A stretch of DNA of 64,000 bases from Psychroserpens sp. NJDZ02. Its GTDB lineage: Bacteria; Bacteroidota; Bacteroidia; Flavobacteriales; Flavobacteriaceae. Positions within the stretch are counted from its first letter, which is position 1; each line of letters opens with the position of its first letter. This document shows positions 8,215 to 16,960 of this stretch, piece by piece. Position numbers and translations under genes: made by a program. The stretch covers positions 866,501 through 930,500 of the forward strand of contig NZ_CP039451.1 of assembly GCF_004843725.1 (NCBI RefSeq). Reading direction: 5' to 3'. Under the pieces are notes generated by a model that was not told the origin of the DNA, did not search any database, and saw only the letters and a program-made list of their open reading frames with translations.

Positions 8215-8952
8215 TTATCTTTTACTTATTTTTATATCTGACTTATAAGTGACTAATGAGCTTTCTGGAATAGACTTAGTAATCCATACATTAGCACCAA
8301 TAATACTGCCTTCGCCAATGACCACATCTCCTCCTAAAATTGTTGCATTTGCATAAATAGTAACATTATTTTTAATAGTTGGATGTCTTTTGGTATTTCC
8401 TAGTTCCTTTTCAACTTTAATTCCTCCTAAAGTAACTCCTTGATAAATAATAACATTATTATGTATCACAGCTGTTTCTCCTATAACTACACCTGTCGCA
8501 TGATCTATAAAAAAAGAATGACCAATAGTTGCACCTGGGTGAATATCTGTACCGGTGACACCATGGGAATACTCAGAAATCATTCTTGGTAATATTGGAA
8601 TACCTAATTGCCATAAAATATGACTAATACGATACATAGCAATCGCATAAAACCCTGGATATGCTAAGTAGACTTCTTTAACACTTTTTGCTGCTGGATC
8701 ACTATTATAAGCTGCTTCAGCATCTAGTTGCAATTTTGGTTTTAAAGCTTTTATTTCAGCAATAAATTGTTCCCATTTGGTATTACAAAGCCCACAATCC
8801 AGAGCTTCCGAAACATAAAAGAAAGCCGTTTTAATATTTTTTAAAAGCTCCTCTTGTTTATCATGCACCTCTAATGCACAATAGAATAACTCTTTTGCAA
8901 GATCTTCAACTTTTTCTTTAAACCTAAATGGAATTTGCAATGTCTCCTGCAT
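8215..8952 (-). CDS. cysE: Serine O-acetyltransferase
   Basis: Makes O-acetylserine, the substrate for the adjacent CysM. After a helical N-terminal half, the C-terminal part is a left-handed beta-helix with hexapeptide repeats. The catalytic region GTDIHPGATIGHSFFIDHATGV holds the conserved Asp and His residues. The frame opens at 9018, but I prefer the ATG at 8952 (MQETLQIPFRF), because the 22 extra residues (MFRYTACFKNR onward) look unlike the family. This gives 245 residues. It belongs to the EpsC-type branch with a long N-terminal region. Translation is probably coupled to cysM. Confidence 0.9.
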   Translation of the reverse strand: MQETLQIPFRFKEKVEDLAKELFYCALEVHDKQEELLKNIKTAFFYVSEALDCGLCNTKWEQFIAEIKALKPKLQLDAEAAYNSDPAAKSVKEVYLAYPGFYAIAMYRISHILWQLGIPILPRMISEYSHGVTGTDIHPGATIGHSFFIDHATGVVIGETAVIHNNVIIYQGVTLGGIKVEKELGNTKRHPTIKNNVTIYANATILGGDVVIGEGSIIGANVWITKSIPESSLVTYKSDIKISKR

Positions 8953-9081
8953 ACTATAATATTGTTTACAATGGTTAAAGCTAATTCTATTTTTAAAACA
9001 TGCAGTATATCTAAACAAGAATTTAACAACTTAATCAGTTATAATATTACCAATTACAAGCTTATATTCCTATTTTAGCTA

Positions 9082-10131
9082 TTAAACAATAGCTTTTACA
9101 ACTGCTTTTGGAGACTCTTTACGCGTACCATCAAAACCATCTATTCCGCTTACTGTTGTATATTTTAAAACAAACTTTTTGCCTGGATTTAATATTTTAT
9201 AAGCCGATTGACACATTAGTGTTGCCTCATGAAATCCACAAAGAATTAATTTTAATTTCCCTTCATATGTATTAACATCACCAATAGCAAAGATGCCAGG
9301 GATGTTTGTTTGATAATCTACAGTGTTTACTTTTATTGCATTTTTTTCTATCTCTAACCCCCAATCTCCAATAGGTCCTAATTTTGGTGACAACCCAAAT
9401 AGCGGTATAAAATAATCCGTTTCTAAAATCGATTCTATCCCCTCTTTACTAATAGTAATCCCTTCAATATGATCTACACCATGTAACGCTGTAACTTCAG
9501 CAGGAGTAATTAAGTTTATTTTATTTACGAGTTTTAATTCTTGAACTTTCTCTACAGAATCTAATGCACCTCTAAATTCGTTTCTTCTATGCACTAGCGT
9601 AACACTTGAAGCGACATCCGCTAAAAAGATTGCCCAATCTAGTGCCGAATCTCCTCCTCCAGCAATAATCACTTTTTTATCTCTATACAATTCTGGATCT
9701 TTAATAAAATAATTAACCCCATTATCTTCGTATTTCTCAATATTTTCCAACTTAGGTTTTCTTGGCTCAAAACTACCTAGACCTCCGGCAATAGCTACAA
9801 TCGGAGCATGATGTTGTGTCCCTTTATTTGTCGTTACAATAAAACTACCATCCTCTTGTTTATCTATAGTTTCGGCACGTTCTCCTAAAGTAAATCCTGG
9901 CTGAAATTGTTTCCCCTGCTCTAATAAATTACCCGTTAAATCTCCTGCTAGTATTTCTGGAAAACCAGGAATATCATAAATAGGTTTTTTAGGATATAAT
10001 TCGGAGCACTGACCTCCTGGCTGAGGCAATGCATCAATTAAATGGCACTTTAATTTCAATAATCCTGCCTCAAAAACGGTAAATAAACCGGTAGGTCCCG
10101 CTCCAATTATTAAGATATCTGTTTTAATCAT
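9082..10131 (-). CDS. Ferredoxin-NADP reductase, thioredoxin-reductase-like (YumC type)
   Basis: A 349-residue flavoprotein with an FAD dinucleotide fold IIGAGPTGLFTVFEA (7-21), an NADP fold VIIAGGGDSALDWA, and the C-terminal FAD signature IFAIGDVNTYEGK. It lacks the CxxC of true thioredoxin reductases, which marks the ferredoxin/flavodoxin-NADP reductase family known from Bacillus YumC and Chlorobium. Within the sulfur cluster, where no CysJ flavoprotein is seen, its likely job is to pass electrons from NADPH via ferredoxin to the sulfite reductase at 11600-13690. That role is inferred from context. Confidence 0.85.
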   Translation of the reverse strand: MIKTDILIIGAGPTGLFTVFEAGLLKLKCHLIDALPQPGGQCSELYPKKPIYDIPGFPEILAGDLTGNLLEQGKQFQPGFTLGERAETIDKQEDGSFIVTTNKGTQHHAPIVAIAGGLGSFEPRKPKLENIEKYEDNGVNYFIKDPELYRDKKVIIAGGGDSALDWAIFLADVASSVTLVHRRNEFRGALDSVEKVQELKLVNKINLITPAEVTALHGVDHIEGITISKEGIESILETDYFIPLFGLSPKLGPIGDWGLEIEKNAIKVNTVDYQTNIPGIFAIGDVNTYEGKLKLILCGFHEATLMCQSAYKILNPGKKFVLKYTTVSGIDGFDGTRKESPKAVVKAIV

Positions 10132-10147
10132 ATTATTTTCTTTTGAT

Positions 10148-10215
10148 CATTACGAGGACGAATGACGAAGTAATCTCCCTTTTATAAAAAGATTGCTTCA
10201 CTATGTTCGCAATGA
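10148..10215. repeat. Dispersed inverted-repeat element
   Basis: A 68-base palindromic element between the FNR and Met8-like genes. The left arm (CATTACGAGGACGAATGACG, then AAGTAATCT) is complementary, with a few mismatches and a gap, to the right arm AGATTGCTTCACTATGTTCG, then CAATG. It resembles the REP-like dispersed elements with 'ATTGCGA...GCAATCT' arms found between genes in many Bacteroidota. It would form a hairpin in the mRNA within the operon. Confidence 0.65.
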
Positions 10216-10217
10216 CG

Positions 10218-10790
10218 TTAATTAATTAAACCTTTAGTAAATTCATTTAAAGTCTCTACTTTTTGTTCAAAATCTCCTTTTATAGTCTTTCGATAGACAT
10301 TAAGATTTTTAACCAAATCATCTATATTTTCTGGTATTACATCTTCAAAAAACTGACGTAATCGTTTTGCTGTTGTTGGTGATTTTCCGTTAGTCGAAAT
10401 CGCGACTTTCACATTACCTTTTGTGACTATACCTCCCATATAAAAGTCGCAATAAGGCGGATTATCAGCCACATTAACTAATTTGCTTTGTGCTCTACAA
10501 TCGTTATAAACTTGCACATTAACCTCTGGAATATCTGTGGTGGCCACCACCATATGTTTTCCTTCTAAATAGTTAACGTTATACGTATCGTTAACCCTTG
10601 TAACGTTCCCCTTTTCAGCAACCGCAATAGTGCCTTCTCTAAACATCGGGGACACCATTGTGACATTAGCATCTGGACTAGACTTTAATAAAAATGTTAG
10701 TTTTTCTTCAGCGACATTACCACCACCAATAATAAGGACTTCAAGATTTTTTACCTTTAAAAAAACGGGATATAAACTATTTCTTTCCAT
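10218..10790 (-). CDS. Precorrin-2 dehydrogenase / sirohydrochlorin ferrochelatase-like (Met8 / CysG N-domain)
   Basis: A 190-residue protein with a Rossmann NAD fold (LEVLIIGGGNVAEEK, 16-30) followed by VNVADNPPYCDFYMGG and the STNGKSPTTAKRLRQFFE segment typical of the SirC/Met8/CysG N-terminal family. It oxidises precorrin-2 to sirohydrochlorin and may insert iron to give siroheme. It sits 5 bases after the SUMT gene and downstream of sulfite reductase, so the cluster supplies the reductase's cofactor. Confidence 0.9.
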   Translation of the reverse strand: MERNSLYPVFLKVKNLEVLIIGGGNVAEEKLTFLLKSSPDANVTMVSPMFREGTIAVAEKGNVTRVNDTYNVNYLEGKHMVVATTDIPEVNVQVYNDCRAQSKLVNVADNPPYCDFYMGGIVTKGNVKVAISTNGKSPTTAKRLRQFFEDVIPENIDDLVKNLNVYRKTIKGDFEQKVETLNEFTKGLIN

Positions 10791-10795
10791 AAATT

Positions 10796-11578
10796 TTAAG
10801 CTGAAATAGGTAGTGTAAATTTAGAAGCTAAATTTGATTGCTCGTACATTGAAGATAAATCAACACGCTGATTAACAACCTCGCCTATAATGATAATTGC
10901 TGGGGATGACAATTGTTTTTCTTCAACAATGGCTCCGATAGTACTAATCGTTCCAATGCCAACTTTCTCATCCTCTCTAGTTCCATTCTGAATAACTGCA
11001 ACTGCAGTATCAGCTTTACCTTCTGCTGTAAAAATGGAAACAATTTCTGATAATTTGCTCATGCCCATTAAAATTACAATTGTTGCTGTTGATTTTGCTG
11101 CTAGTGCAATATCCCCTGAAATTTCATGAGATTTGGTTGTCCCGGTAATTACCCAAAAACTCTCAGAAGCATTACGTTTTGTTAAAGGAATTCCTTGAGA
11201 AGCTGGCACGGCTGCAGATGATGATATACCAGGCACCACTGCCACTTCTATAGCATATTCCTTAGCATAATCCAGTTCTTCTGCACCACGCCCAAATATA
11301 AATGGGTCCCCCCCTTTTAATCGGACCACATGACCAAATCGTAGCGCACGTTCAATAATTAATTGATTTATTTGACTTTGCTGATAGGCATAACATCCTT
11401 TTCGTTTTCCTACAAAAATGATTTCTGCCGTTTTTGAAGCATACGCTAACAAATCAGCATTGACCAACGCATCATACAAAATAACATCTGCAGATTGTAT
11501 CGCTTTTATTGCCTTTAGTGTTATTAAATCTGGATCTCCTGGTCCTGCGCCAACAACTGTTAATTTTGGATGTATCAT
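10796..11578 (-). CDS. cobA: Uroporphyrinogen-III C-methyltransferase
   Basis: A 260-residue SUMT that methylates uroporphyrinogen III twice with SAM to give precorrin-2, the start of siroheme. VGAGPGDPDLITLKA near residue 10 and VRLKGGDPFIFGRGAEE are the two family signatures. It is a stand-alone CobA/SirA rather than a CysG fusion; the dehydrogenase/chelatase half is the next gene. It lies 21 bases after sulfite reductase on the same strand. Confidence 0.93.
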   Translation of the reverse strand: MIHPKLTVVGAGPGDPDLITLKAIKAIQSADVILYDALVNADLLAYASKTAEIIFVGKRKGCYAYQQSQINQLIIERALRFGHVVRLKGGDPFIFGRGAEELDYAKEYAIEVAVVPGISSSAAVPASQGIPLTKRNASESFWVITGTTKSHEISGDIALAAKSTATIVILMGMSKLSEIVSIFTAEGKADTAVAVIQNGTREDEKVGIGTISTIGAIVEEKQLSSPAIIIIGEVVNQRVDLSSMYEQSNLASKFTLPISA

Positions 11579-11599
11579 GAAACTTAATGTTTAATAGTA

Positions 11600-13690
11600 T
11601 TATACAGCAGCCACTGTCTTTTCTCTAAAACCTCTTACTTTTTCTAAAAATTGTTCTGCATTTTCTATATATCGTGCTGCAAAAGCTTCCGTTGGAGGAA
11701 ACACTTTTATTTGATAAATTAAATCTGCAAAAGAAACCTCCAAGTCTATTTTTTTAGTGTCAATAAACAATGTTTCAAAATCACTGATTATTCCTGCTTG
11801 TGTATTCGTTTTTATGTCTTCAGAAATTAGTATCGCTTTCGCTGAATTAACCATAGATCGATACGCTTCATAAATAGCTCCGGAATACACTTTGTTATCA
11901 AAAGACTGTTTTGCTTCTTCAATTTTCTCATCACTTTCAAGAAACAATGTTGCAATTAAATCGATAACAACACCGGCACACTCCCCAATTCCAATAGCTT
12001 TGACATATGCTTCTTCCGTACCCCAATCAATAAAATCCTCTTGCGTTAAATTGTCGACATTAGATAAATCTTTTAATAAATCATAGAAATACTTCTCTCC
12101 ATTTACTTTATAATATTCTGAAAACACTAAACCTTTGCCATTAGCTTCGTAATCATTAAGAATACGACGCAATGCTTCTGGCCCTCTTCTACTTGGGACT
12201 TTAACCACTTTATCAGCAAAACTAGCATTACCATTCCCAAAATTACCACCTCCTAAAAGCACTTGTAAAGCTGGTGCTACTAATTTATCTTTTGTACGAA
12301 TAGACATCCCTTGAAAACCAATATTTGCCATATTGTGTTGTCCACAAGCATTCATACAACCACTAATTTTAATCACTAAATCTTCGTTTTCTAAATAACT
12401 AGGATATTCTGTTTTTATAACACGTTCCAATTCTTCAGCAATTCCTGTACTACTAGAAATCCCTAAATTACAGGTGTCCGTTCCTGGGCAAGCTGTAATA
12501 TCTACTGCTTTATTATAACCAATTTCTGTAAATCCTAGTTTTTCCAATTCGGTATAGAAAAAAGTCAGCAACTCTGCTTTTACAAATGGGATTACAATAT
12601 TTTGTCTTAAACTTAATCTAATTTCACCTGCTGCATATTGCTCCACTAAATCTGCTAATAAACGGGCTTTATCAGTATAAAAATCACCTAATAACACTTT
12701 AATCCCAATAGCAAAATAGCCGTCTTGCTTTTGCGGAATGACATTAGTTGCTTTCCATAAATCAAAAGCAACTTGATCCTTTAATATAACCTTTGGAACT
12801 GAAACCGATACTGGAATTGAGGTCGTATAATTTGCTTCGTCTATAGTAACCGTTTTAAATGCTATTGCATTTTGCTCTTCTTCAACTAAAACCTTAAACG
12901 CTTCTAAACCTATATCTTTGATTAAAAATTTTAATCGCGCTTTCGCACGACTCTTACGCTCACCATAACGATCAAAAACTCTCAAAACACCTTCCATTAA
13001 AGGAATAATTTTATCAGAAGCTAAGAAAGTGTAAAATAAATCTGCATGTCTTGGTTGAGACCCTAATCCACCACCAAGCATCACCTTAAAACCTTTAACT
13101 CCATTTTTAATTTTAGCAATAAATCCTAAATCGTGCATGTATGATAAGCCTGTATCTTCATCCGTTCCAGAAAAAGACACTTTAAATTTCCGACCCATTT
13201 CTTGACAAATTGGATTACGTAAAAAGAATTTAAAAACAGCATCAGCATAAGGCGACACATCAAAAGGCTCGTTAATATCTATTCCTGCAGTTTCACTTGC
13301 TGTTACATTTCTAACTGCGTTCCCACAAGCCTCTCTTAGTGTGACATTATCTCGCTCTAATTCTGCCCAAAGTTCTGGCGTTCTGTTTAAATCTACATAA
13401 TGAATTTGAATATCTTGACGCGTCGTAATATGCAATCTGCTTCTGGAATATTTATCAGATACCTCAGCAATACGTCGGAGTTGGTTACTTAATACTTTTC
13501 CGTAAGGTAGTTTTATACGAATCATTTGTACACCGTCCTGACGTTGCCCATAAACCCCACGTGCTAAACGTAAACTTCTAAATTTTTCTTCATCAATTTT
13601 TCCGTTATTAAATAGCTCAATCTTATTGGCTAATTCAATTATATCCTTTTGTACTAAAGGGTTCTCAATTTCGGTTCTAAAGCTTTGCAT
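11600..13690 (-). CDS. Ferredoxin-type sulfite (nitrite) reductase with C-terminal HEPN-like extension
   Basis: A 696-residue protein. Residues about 1-545 form the double-repeat siroheme/[4Fe-4S] reductase fold. Cluster cysteines are C401 and C407 (ACPGTDTC) and C445 and C449 (GCMNACGQH), and siroheme-binding arginines lie in SRLHITTRQDIQ and EIRLSLRQN. It reduces sulfite to sulfide. Cluster context (siroheme genes, FNR, cysE, cysM) argues for sulfite over nitrite. Residues about 585-690 are an extra helical domain not found in plain CysI/NirA (AKQSFDNKVYSGAIYEAY, then RSMVNSAKAIL), resembling a HEPN domain. A palindromic operator lies 16 bases upstream of the ATG. Confidence 0.9.
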   Translation of the reverse strand: MQSFRTEIENPLVQKDIIELANKIELFNNGKIDEEKFRSLRLARGVYGQRQDGVQMIRIKLPYGKVLSNQLRRIAEVSDKYSRSRLHITTRQDIQIHYVDLNRTPELWAELERDNVTLREACGNAVRNVTASETAGIDINEPFDVSPYADAVFKFFLRNPICQEMGRKFKVSFSGTDEDTGLSYMHDLGFIAKIKNGVKGFKVMLGGGLGSQPRHADLFYTFLASDKIIPLMEGVLRVFDRYGERKSRAKARLKFLIKDIGLEAFKVLVEEEQNAIAFKTVTIDEANYTTSIPVSVSVPKVILKDQVAFDLWKATNVIPQKQDGYFAIGIKVLLGDFYTDKARLLADLVEQYAAGEIRLSLRQNIVIPFVKAELLTFFYTELEKLGFTEIGYNKAVDITACPGTDTCNLGISSSTGIAEELERVIKTEYPSYLENEDLVIKISGCMNACGQHNMANIGFQGMSIRTKDKLVAPALQVLLGGGNFGNGNASFADKVVKVPSRRGPEALRRILNDYEANGKGLVFSEYYKVNGEKYFYDLLKDLSNVDNLTQEDFIDWGTEEAYVKAIGIGECAGVVIDLIATLFLESDEKIEEAKQSFDNKVYSGAIYEAYRSMVNSAKAILISEDIKTNTQAGIISDFETLFIDTKKIDLEVSFADLIYQIKVFPPTEAFAARYIENAEQFLEKVRGFREKTVAAV

Positions 13691-13705
13691 TTAATTATAT
13701 ATAAT

Positions 13706-13724
13706 CCCTATAGACTTAATAGGG
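13706..13724. promoter_or_regulatory. Putative Rrf2 operator copy 1 (sulfite reductase unit)
   Basis: CCCTATAGACTTAATAGGG, an imperfect palindrome with CCCTAT/ATAGGG ends, 15 bases upstream of the sulfite reductase start. It differs at a single base from the copy at 16963-16981. Upstream, the minus strand reads TATTTTCATTACCC, a degenerate -7 box placed as at the other copy. Confidence 0.65.
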
Positions 13725-13772
13725 TAATGAAAATAAATTTATTAGTTTAAGCGCATTGGGTATTCAATATTT

Positions 13773-15020
13773 CTATTGAATAAACCCTGCTCCTACCGTA
13801 TTATTGGATTTAGTATCAATGATAATAAATGACCCATTTGTTCTATGGTCTTTAAAAGCATCATAAAACACCGGTTTGTTTAATTTAAACGTCACAGTGG
13901 CAATATCATTCATCCCTAACCCCGCAATAGACTCCTCTATCCCTGAATAATCTGGATTAATTTTATGGTGAATCGTATCTACTTTAGCCAATACTTTATT
14001 AACACCATGCTGTATAACATACTTATTACCTGCTGTTAAATTCTGAGAATCCATCCAAGAAATAGTTGCCGTAAATTGTTTATCTATTATTGGTAAATCA
14101 TTTGCTTTTACAATCATATCACCACGACTAATATTAACATCGTCCTCTAACGTAATTAAAACTGAAGAACGACGTGATGCCGTTTGTACTTTTTGATCGT
14201 AAAAATGAATCTCTTTAATTTTAGATTTAGTTTGTGATGGTAAAATGACAACATCATCACCAACACTTAACTCACCTCCATACACTTTACCAGCATATCC
14301 TCTAAAATCATGATAGTCTTCCGTTTTTGGACGAATAACATATTGCACAGGAAATCTTGGTGTCCCAGCATTAAACACATCTTTTTGATCAATAGTCTCT
14401 AAATGTTCTAACAATGTTTCTCCTGAATACCACGGTGTATTATCAGATTTATTAACAACATTATCTCCTTTTAACGCACTAACTGGAATAAATGTAATGC
14501 TTTGATCTTGATAATCTCGCTTGCTCATTAAAGCTTCAAAGTCAGCTTTGATTTCGTTATATCTTTCTTCAGAAAAATCAACTAAATCCATTTTATTTAT
14601 CGCTACAATTACGGTTTTTATGCGTAACAGATTATTGATAAAAAAGTGACGATTAGTTTGCTCGATCACCCCTTTTCTTGCATCTATTAACACAATTGCT
14701 ACTTGCGATGTTGAGGCACCAGTGACCATATTTCTAGTATATTCAACATGACCAGGTGTATCGGCAATAATATAACTTTTAGCTGCTGTCGAAAAATAAA
14801 TATGTGCCACATCTATTGTAATACCTTGCTCTCTCTCTGCGACTAAACCATCCGTTGCTAAAGAAAAATCAAGATAATCGTAACCTAGTTGTTTACTCTT
14901 TTTCTCTATAGCTTCTAACTTATCTGTAGTTAGTGATTTAGTATCGTAAAGTAATCTTCCGATTAAAGTACTTTTACCATCATCTACACTTCCTGCTGTT
15001 GCTATTTTTAAAACGTCCAT
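13773..15020 (-). CDS. cysN: Sulfate adenylyltransferase GTPase subunit
   Basis: A 415-residue EF-Tu-like GTPase that drives APS synthesis by CysD. G1 GSVDDGKST (10-18), switch DTPGHVEYTRN and NKMDLVD are intact, followed by two beta-barrel domains. It ends after the barrels with no C-terminal APS kinase (CysC) domain, unlike CysNC fusions. It follows cysD at 136 bases and completes the DUF2061-cysH-cysD-cysN unit. Confidence 0.95.
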   Translation of the reverse strand: MDVLKIATAGSVDDGKSTLIGRLLYDTKSLTTDKLEAIEKKSKQLGYDYLDFSLATDGLVAEREQGITIDVAHIYFSTAAKSYIIADTPGHVEYTRNMVTGASTSQVAIVLIDARKGVIEQTNRHFFINNLLRIKTVIVAINKMDLVDFSEERYNEIKADFEALMSKRDYQDQSITFIPVSALKGDNVVNKSDNTPWYSGETLLEHLETIDQKDVFNAGTPRFPVQYVIRPKTEDYHDFRGYAGKVYGGELSVGDDVVILPSQTKSKIKEIHFYDQKVQTASRRSSVLITLEDDVNISRGDMIVKANDLPIIDKQFTATISWMDSQNLTAGNKYVIQHGVNKVLAKVDTIHHKINPDYSGIEESIAGLGMNDIATVTFKLNKPVFYDAFKDHRTNGSFIIIDTKSNNTVGAGFIQ

Positions 15021-15156
15021 ATTTTTGGGCTGTTAGTCATTTATATAGCGATTAGCTACTAATAAATAACCTTATTTTTTAATTCTATTATATATTCAAT
15101 TTTTTGCTGATGGTTAAAACCACAAACCTAACGCGCTGTATTATTTAAAGAACATT

Positions 15157-16059
15157 CTAAAAATAACCTTGTTGCTTACGTTTTTCCATTGCTGCTTCAG
15201 ATCGTTTATCATCAATCCTTGCACCTCGTTCTGATATAGAAGATTCTCTAATTTCCTGAACAACACTTGATATATCCGCTGCTTCAGACAATACTGCTGC
15301 CGTACAACTCATATCTCCTACCGTTCTAAAACGAACAATTCTATCTACAACCTCTTCTTCCTCATCTCTATAAACAACAGCATCATCTGCTGACCAGATT
15401 AACCCATCTCTTAAAAAAGTAGCTCTTGTATGTGCAAAATAAATAGAAGGAATCTCAATGTTTTCTTTCTGAATATAAGACCACACATCTAACTCTGTCC
15501 AATTAGAAATAGGAAAAACACGTACGTTTTGCCCTAATTCAATTTGACCATTTAACATATCAAATAATTCTGGTCTTTGGTTTTTCTCATCCCACTGTCC
15601 AAAATCATCTCTGACAGAAAATATACGCTCTTTGGCTCTTGCTTTTTCTTCATCACGACGGGCACCACCAATACAAGCATCAAATTTAAACTCCTCGATA
15701 GCATCTAAAAGTGTTGTGGTTTGCAATTGGTTTCTACTAGCGTAACGGCCAGATTCTTCTTTTACTTTACCTTCATCTATAGAATCTTGAACATCTCTAA
15801 CAATAAGCTCTAAACCTAATTCTTTTACTAACCGGTCTCTAAATTCAATAGTTTCAGGAAAATTATGACCTGTATCTATATGCATTAATGGAAACGGAAT
15901 TTTTGCTGGATAAAACGCCTTTTGAGCTAAACGCACTAATGTAATGGAATCTTTACCACCCGAAAACAAAAGCACAGGCTTTTCAAACTGGGCAGCGACT
16001 TCTCGCATTATGTATATGGCTTCGTTTTCTAACGGATTTATATTTGAAGTATCTATCAT
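15157..16059 (-). CDS. cysD: Sulfate adenylyltransferase small subunit
   Basis: The PP-loop ATPase that makes APS from ATP and sulfate together with CysN. The adenylyl-transfer loop LLFSGGKDSITLVRLAQKAF and RIFSVRDDFGQWD are characteristic. The frame opens at 16086, but this would run into cysH. Starting at the ATG at 16059 (MIDTSNINPLENEA) gives a 10-base gap and the usual family N terminus, about 300 residues. It lies between cysH and cysN. Confidence 0.94.
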   Translation of the reverse strand: MIDTSNINPLENEAIYIMREVAAQFEKPVLLFSGGKDSITLVRLAQKAFYPAKIPFPLMHIDTGHNFPETIEFRDRLVKELGLELIVRDVQDSIDEGKVKEESGRYASRNQLQTTTLLDAIEEFKFDACIGGARRDEEKARAKERIFSVRDDFGQWDEKNQRPELFDMLNGQIELGQNVRVFPISNWTELDVWSYIQKENIEIPSIYFAHTRATFLRDGLIWSADDAVVYRDEEEEVVDRIVRFRTVGDMSCTAAVLSEAADISSVVQEIRESSISERGARIDDKRSEAAMEKRKQQGYF

Positions 16060-16069
16060 TTCTATCTTT

Positions 16070-16684
16070 TTAAGCATGTAATCCACACTCTCTATTTTCT
16101 AATTGTTTTGTTGGATCAAAGTATTTAAACTCATTAGGCAAATTATTTTCTTCTAAATAGACATCTAACTCTTTATCTGTCCAATTATAAAATGGGCTTA
16201 CTTTTATAACCCCGTTTTTATCCTGAGATACAATATCTATGCTATCTCTAAAAGCGGTTTGACCTTTACGTAAATTAGTAAACCAAACGTCTGGCTTATG
16301 CTCGGCCATAGCACGCTTAAAAGGTTCTAATTTTACTTGCTCTGTAAACACAGCGTGCTTAGGATCTTCAATACTTGGCACTCCTAAAACAACATCGCGA
16401 TGTGCTGTAGTCTGTTTTGGAACATATAATTTAACATTAAGGCCTAATATTTTAATCACCTCTTCTGCATGTTTATATGTATTTGGTGTATTATAACCCG
16501 TATCGCACCATATCACTTTTATGTCCTTTTTAGTTGCACTTGTTATTTTTAAAATAGCCGCTTCATAAGGTCTAAAATTAGTGGTTACAACAGGCGATTC
16601 TGCTACACTAATAGCCCACTCCACAATCTCTTGAGGTGTTTTACCTTCTAATTCTTTATTAATTTTATCTAAATCTAAGCTCAT
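16070..16684 (-). CDS. cysH: Phosphoadenylyl-/adenylyl-sulfate reductase without Fe-S cluster
   Basis: About 204 residues. It reduces activated sulfate to sulfite with thioredoxin. The PP-loop-type core carries WCDTGYNTPNTY, VKLEPFKRAM and WFTNLRKGQTAFRD, and the catalytic Cys lies in the C-terminal ECGLHA. The Cys-Cys and CxxC pairs that bind [4Fe-4S] in APS reductases are absent, as in PAPS reductases, yet no APS kinase gene is in the cluster, so the substrate is unsettled. I take the ATG at 16684, which shares one base with the upstream stop (TAATG); the ATG at 16696 would overlap further. Confidence 0.9.
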   Translation of the reverse strand: MSLDLDKINKELEGKTPQEIVEWAISVAESPVVTTNFRPYEAAILKITSATKKDIKVIWCDTGYNTPNTYKHAEEVIKILGLNVKLYVPKQTTAHRDVVLGVPSIEDPKHAVFTEQVKLEPFKRAMAEHKPDVWFTNLRKGQTAFRDSIDIVSQDKNGVIKVSPFYNWTDKELDVYLEENNLPNEFKYFDPTKQLENRECGLHA

Positions 16685-16935
16685 TATTTTCCCCATTTAA
16701 TTTTTTCCCAAGCACGTTCATGAAAGAAGTATAATACCATTTTAGAGACTAATTCTATTCCTCCAATCGAAAAAGCTAAAGCTATTGTACCAGTAATTAC
16801 ATAAGAGATTACTACTGTTGTAATAGTACCAACTGCTCTCCAACTTATCGTTTTAACTAAACTCCTTTTAATATTTTCTGAAGTTGAAACCTCTTCTCTC
16901 TCCAACCTTACTTGCGAATTTATCACGTTTCCCAT
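16684..16935 (-). CDS. DUF2061 membrane protein in the cys operon
   Basis: 83 residues. After a charged N-terminal stretch comes SLVKTISWRAVGTITTVVIS and a second hydrophobic segment ending GGIELVSKMVLYFFHERAW, the hallmark of DUF2061, with two membrane spans and a conserved HERAW. Its function is unknown. It is the first gene of the cysH-cysD-cysN unit, directly behind the putative operator and promoter, and its stop overlaps the cysH start. This suggests a membrane role in sulfate or sulfite handling, by inference only. Confidence 0.8.
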   Translation of the reverse strand: MGNVINSQVRLEREEVSTSENIKRSLVKTISWRAVGTITTVVISYVITGTIALAFSIGGIELVSKMVLYFFHERAWEKIKWGK

Positions 16936-16960
16936 AACAGTATTTTACTTTTATTTCTAA

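Noticed and set aside
10148..10215. CRISPR-like repeat
   Set aside because: Single palindromic unit with no regularly spaced direct repeats; no CRISPR array seen anywhere in the window.
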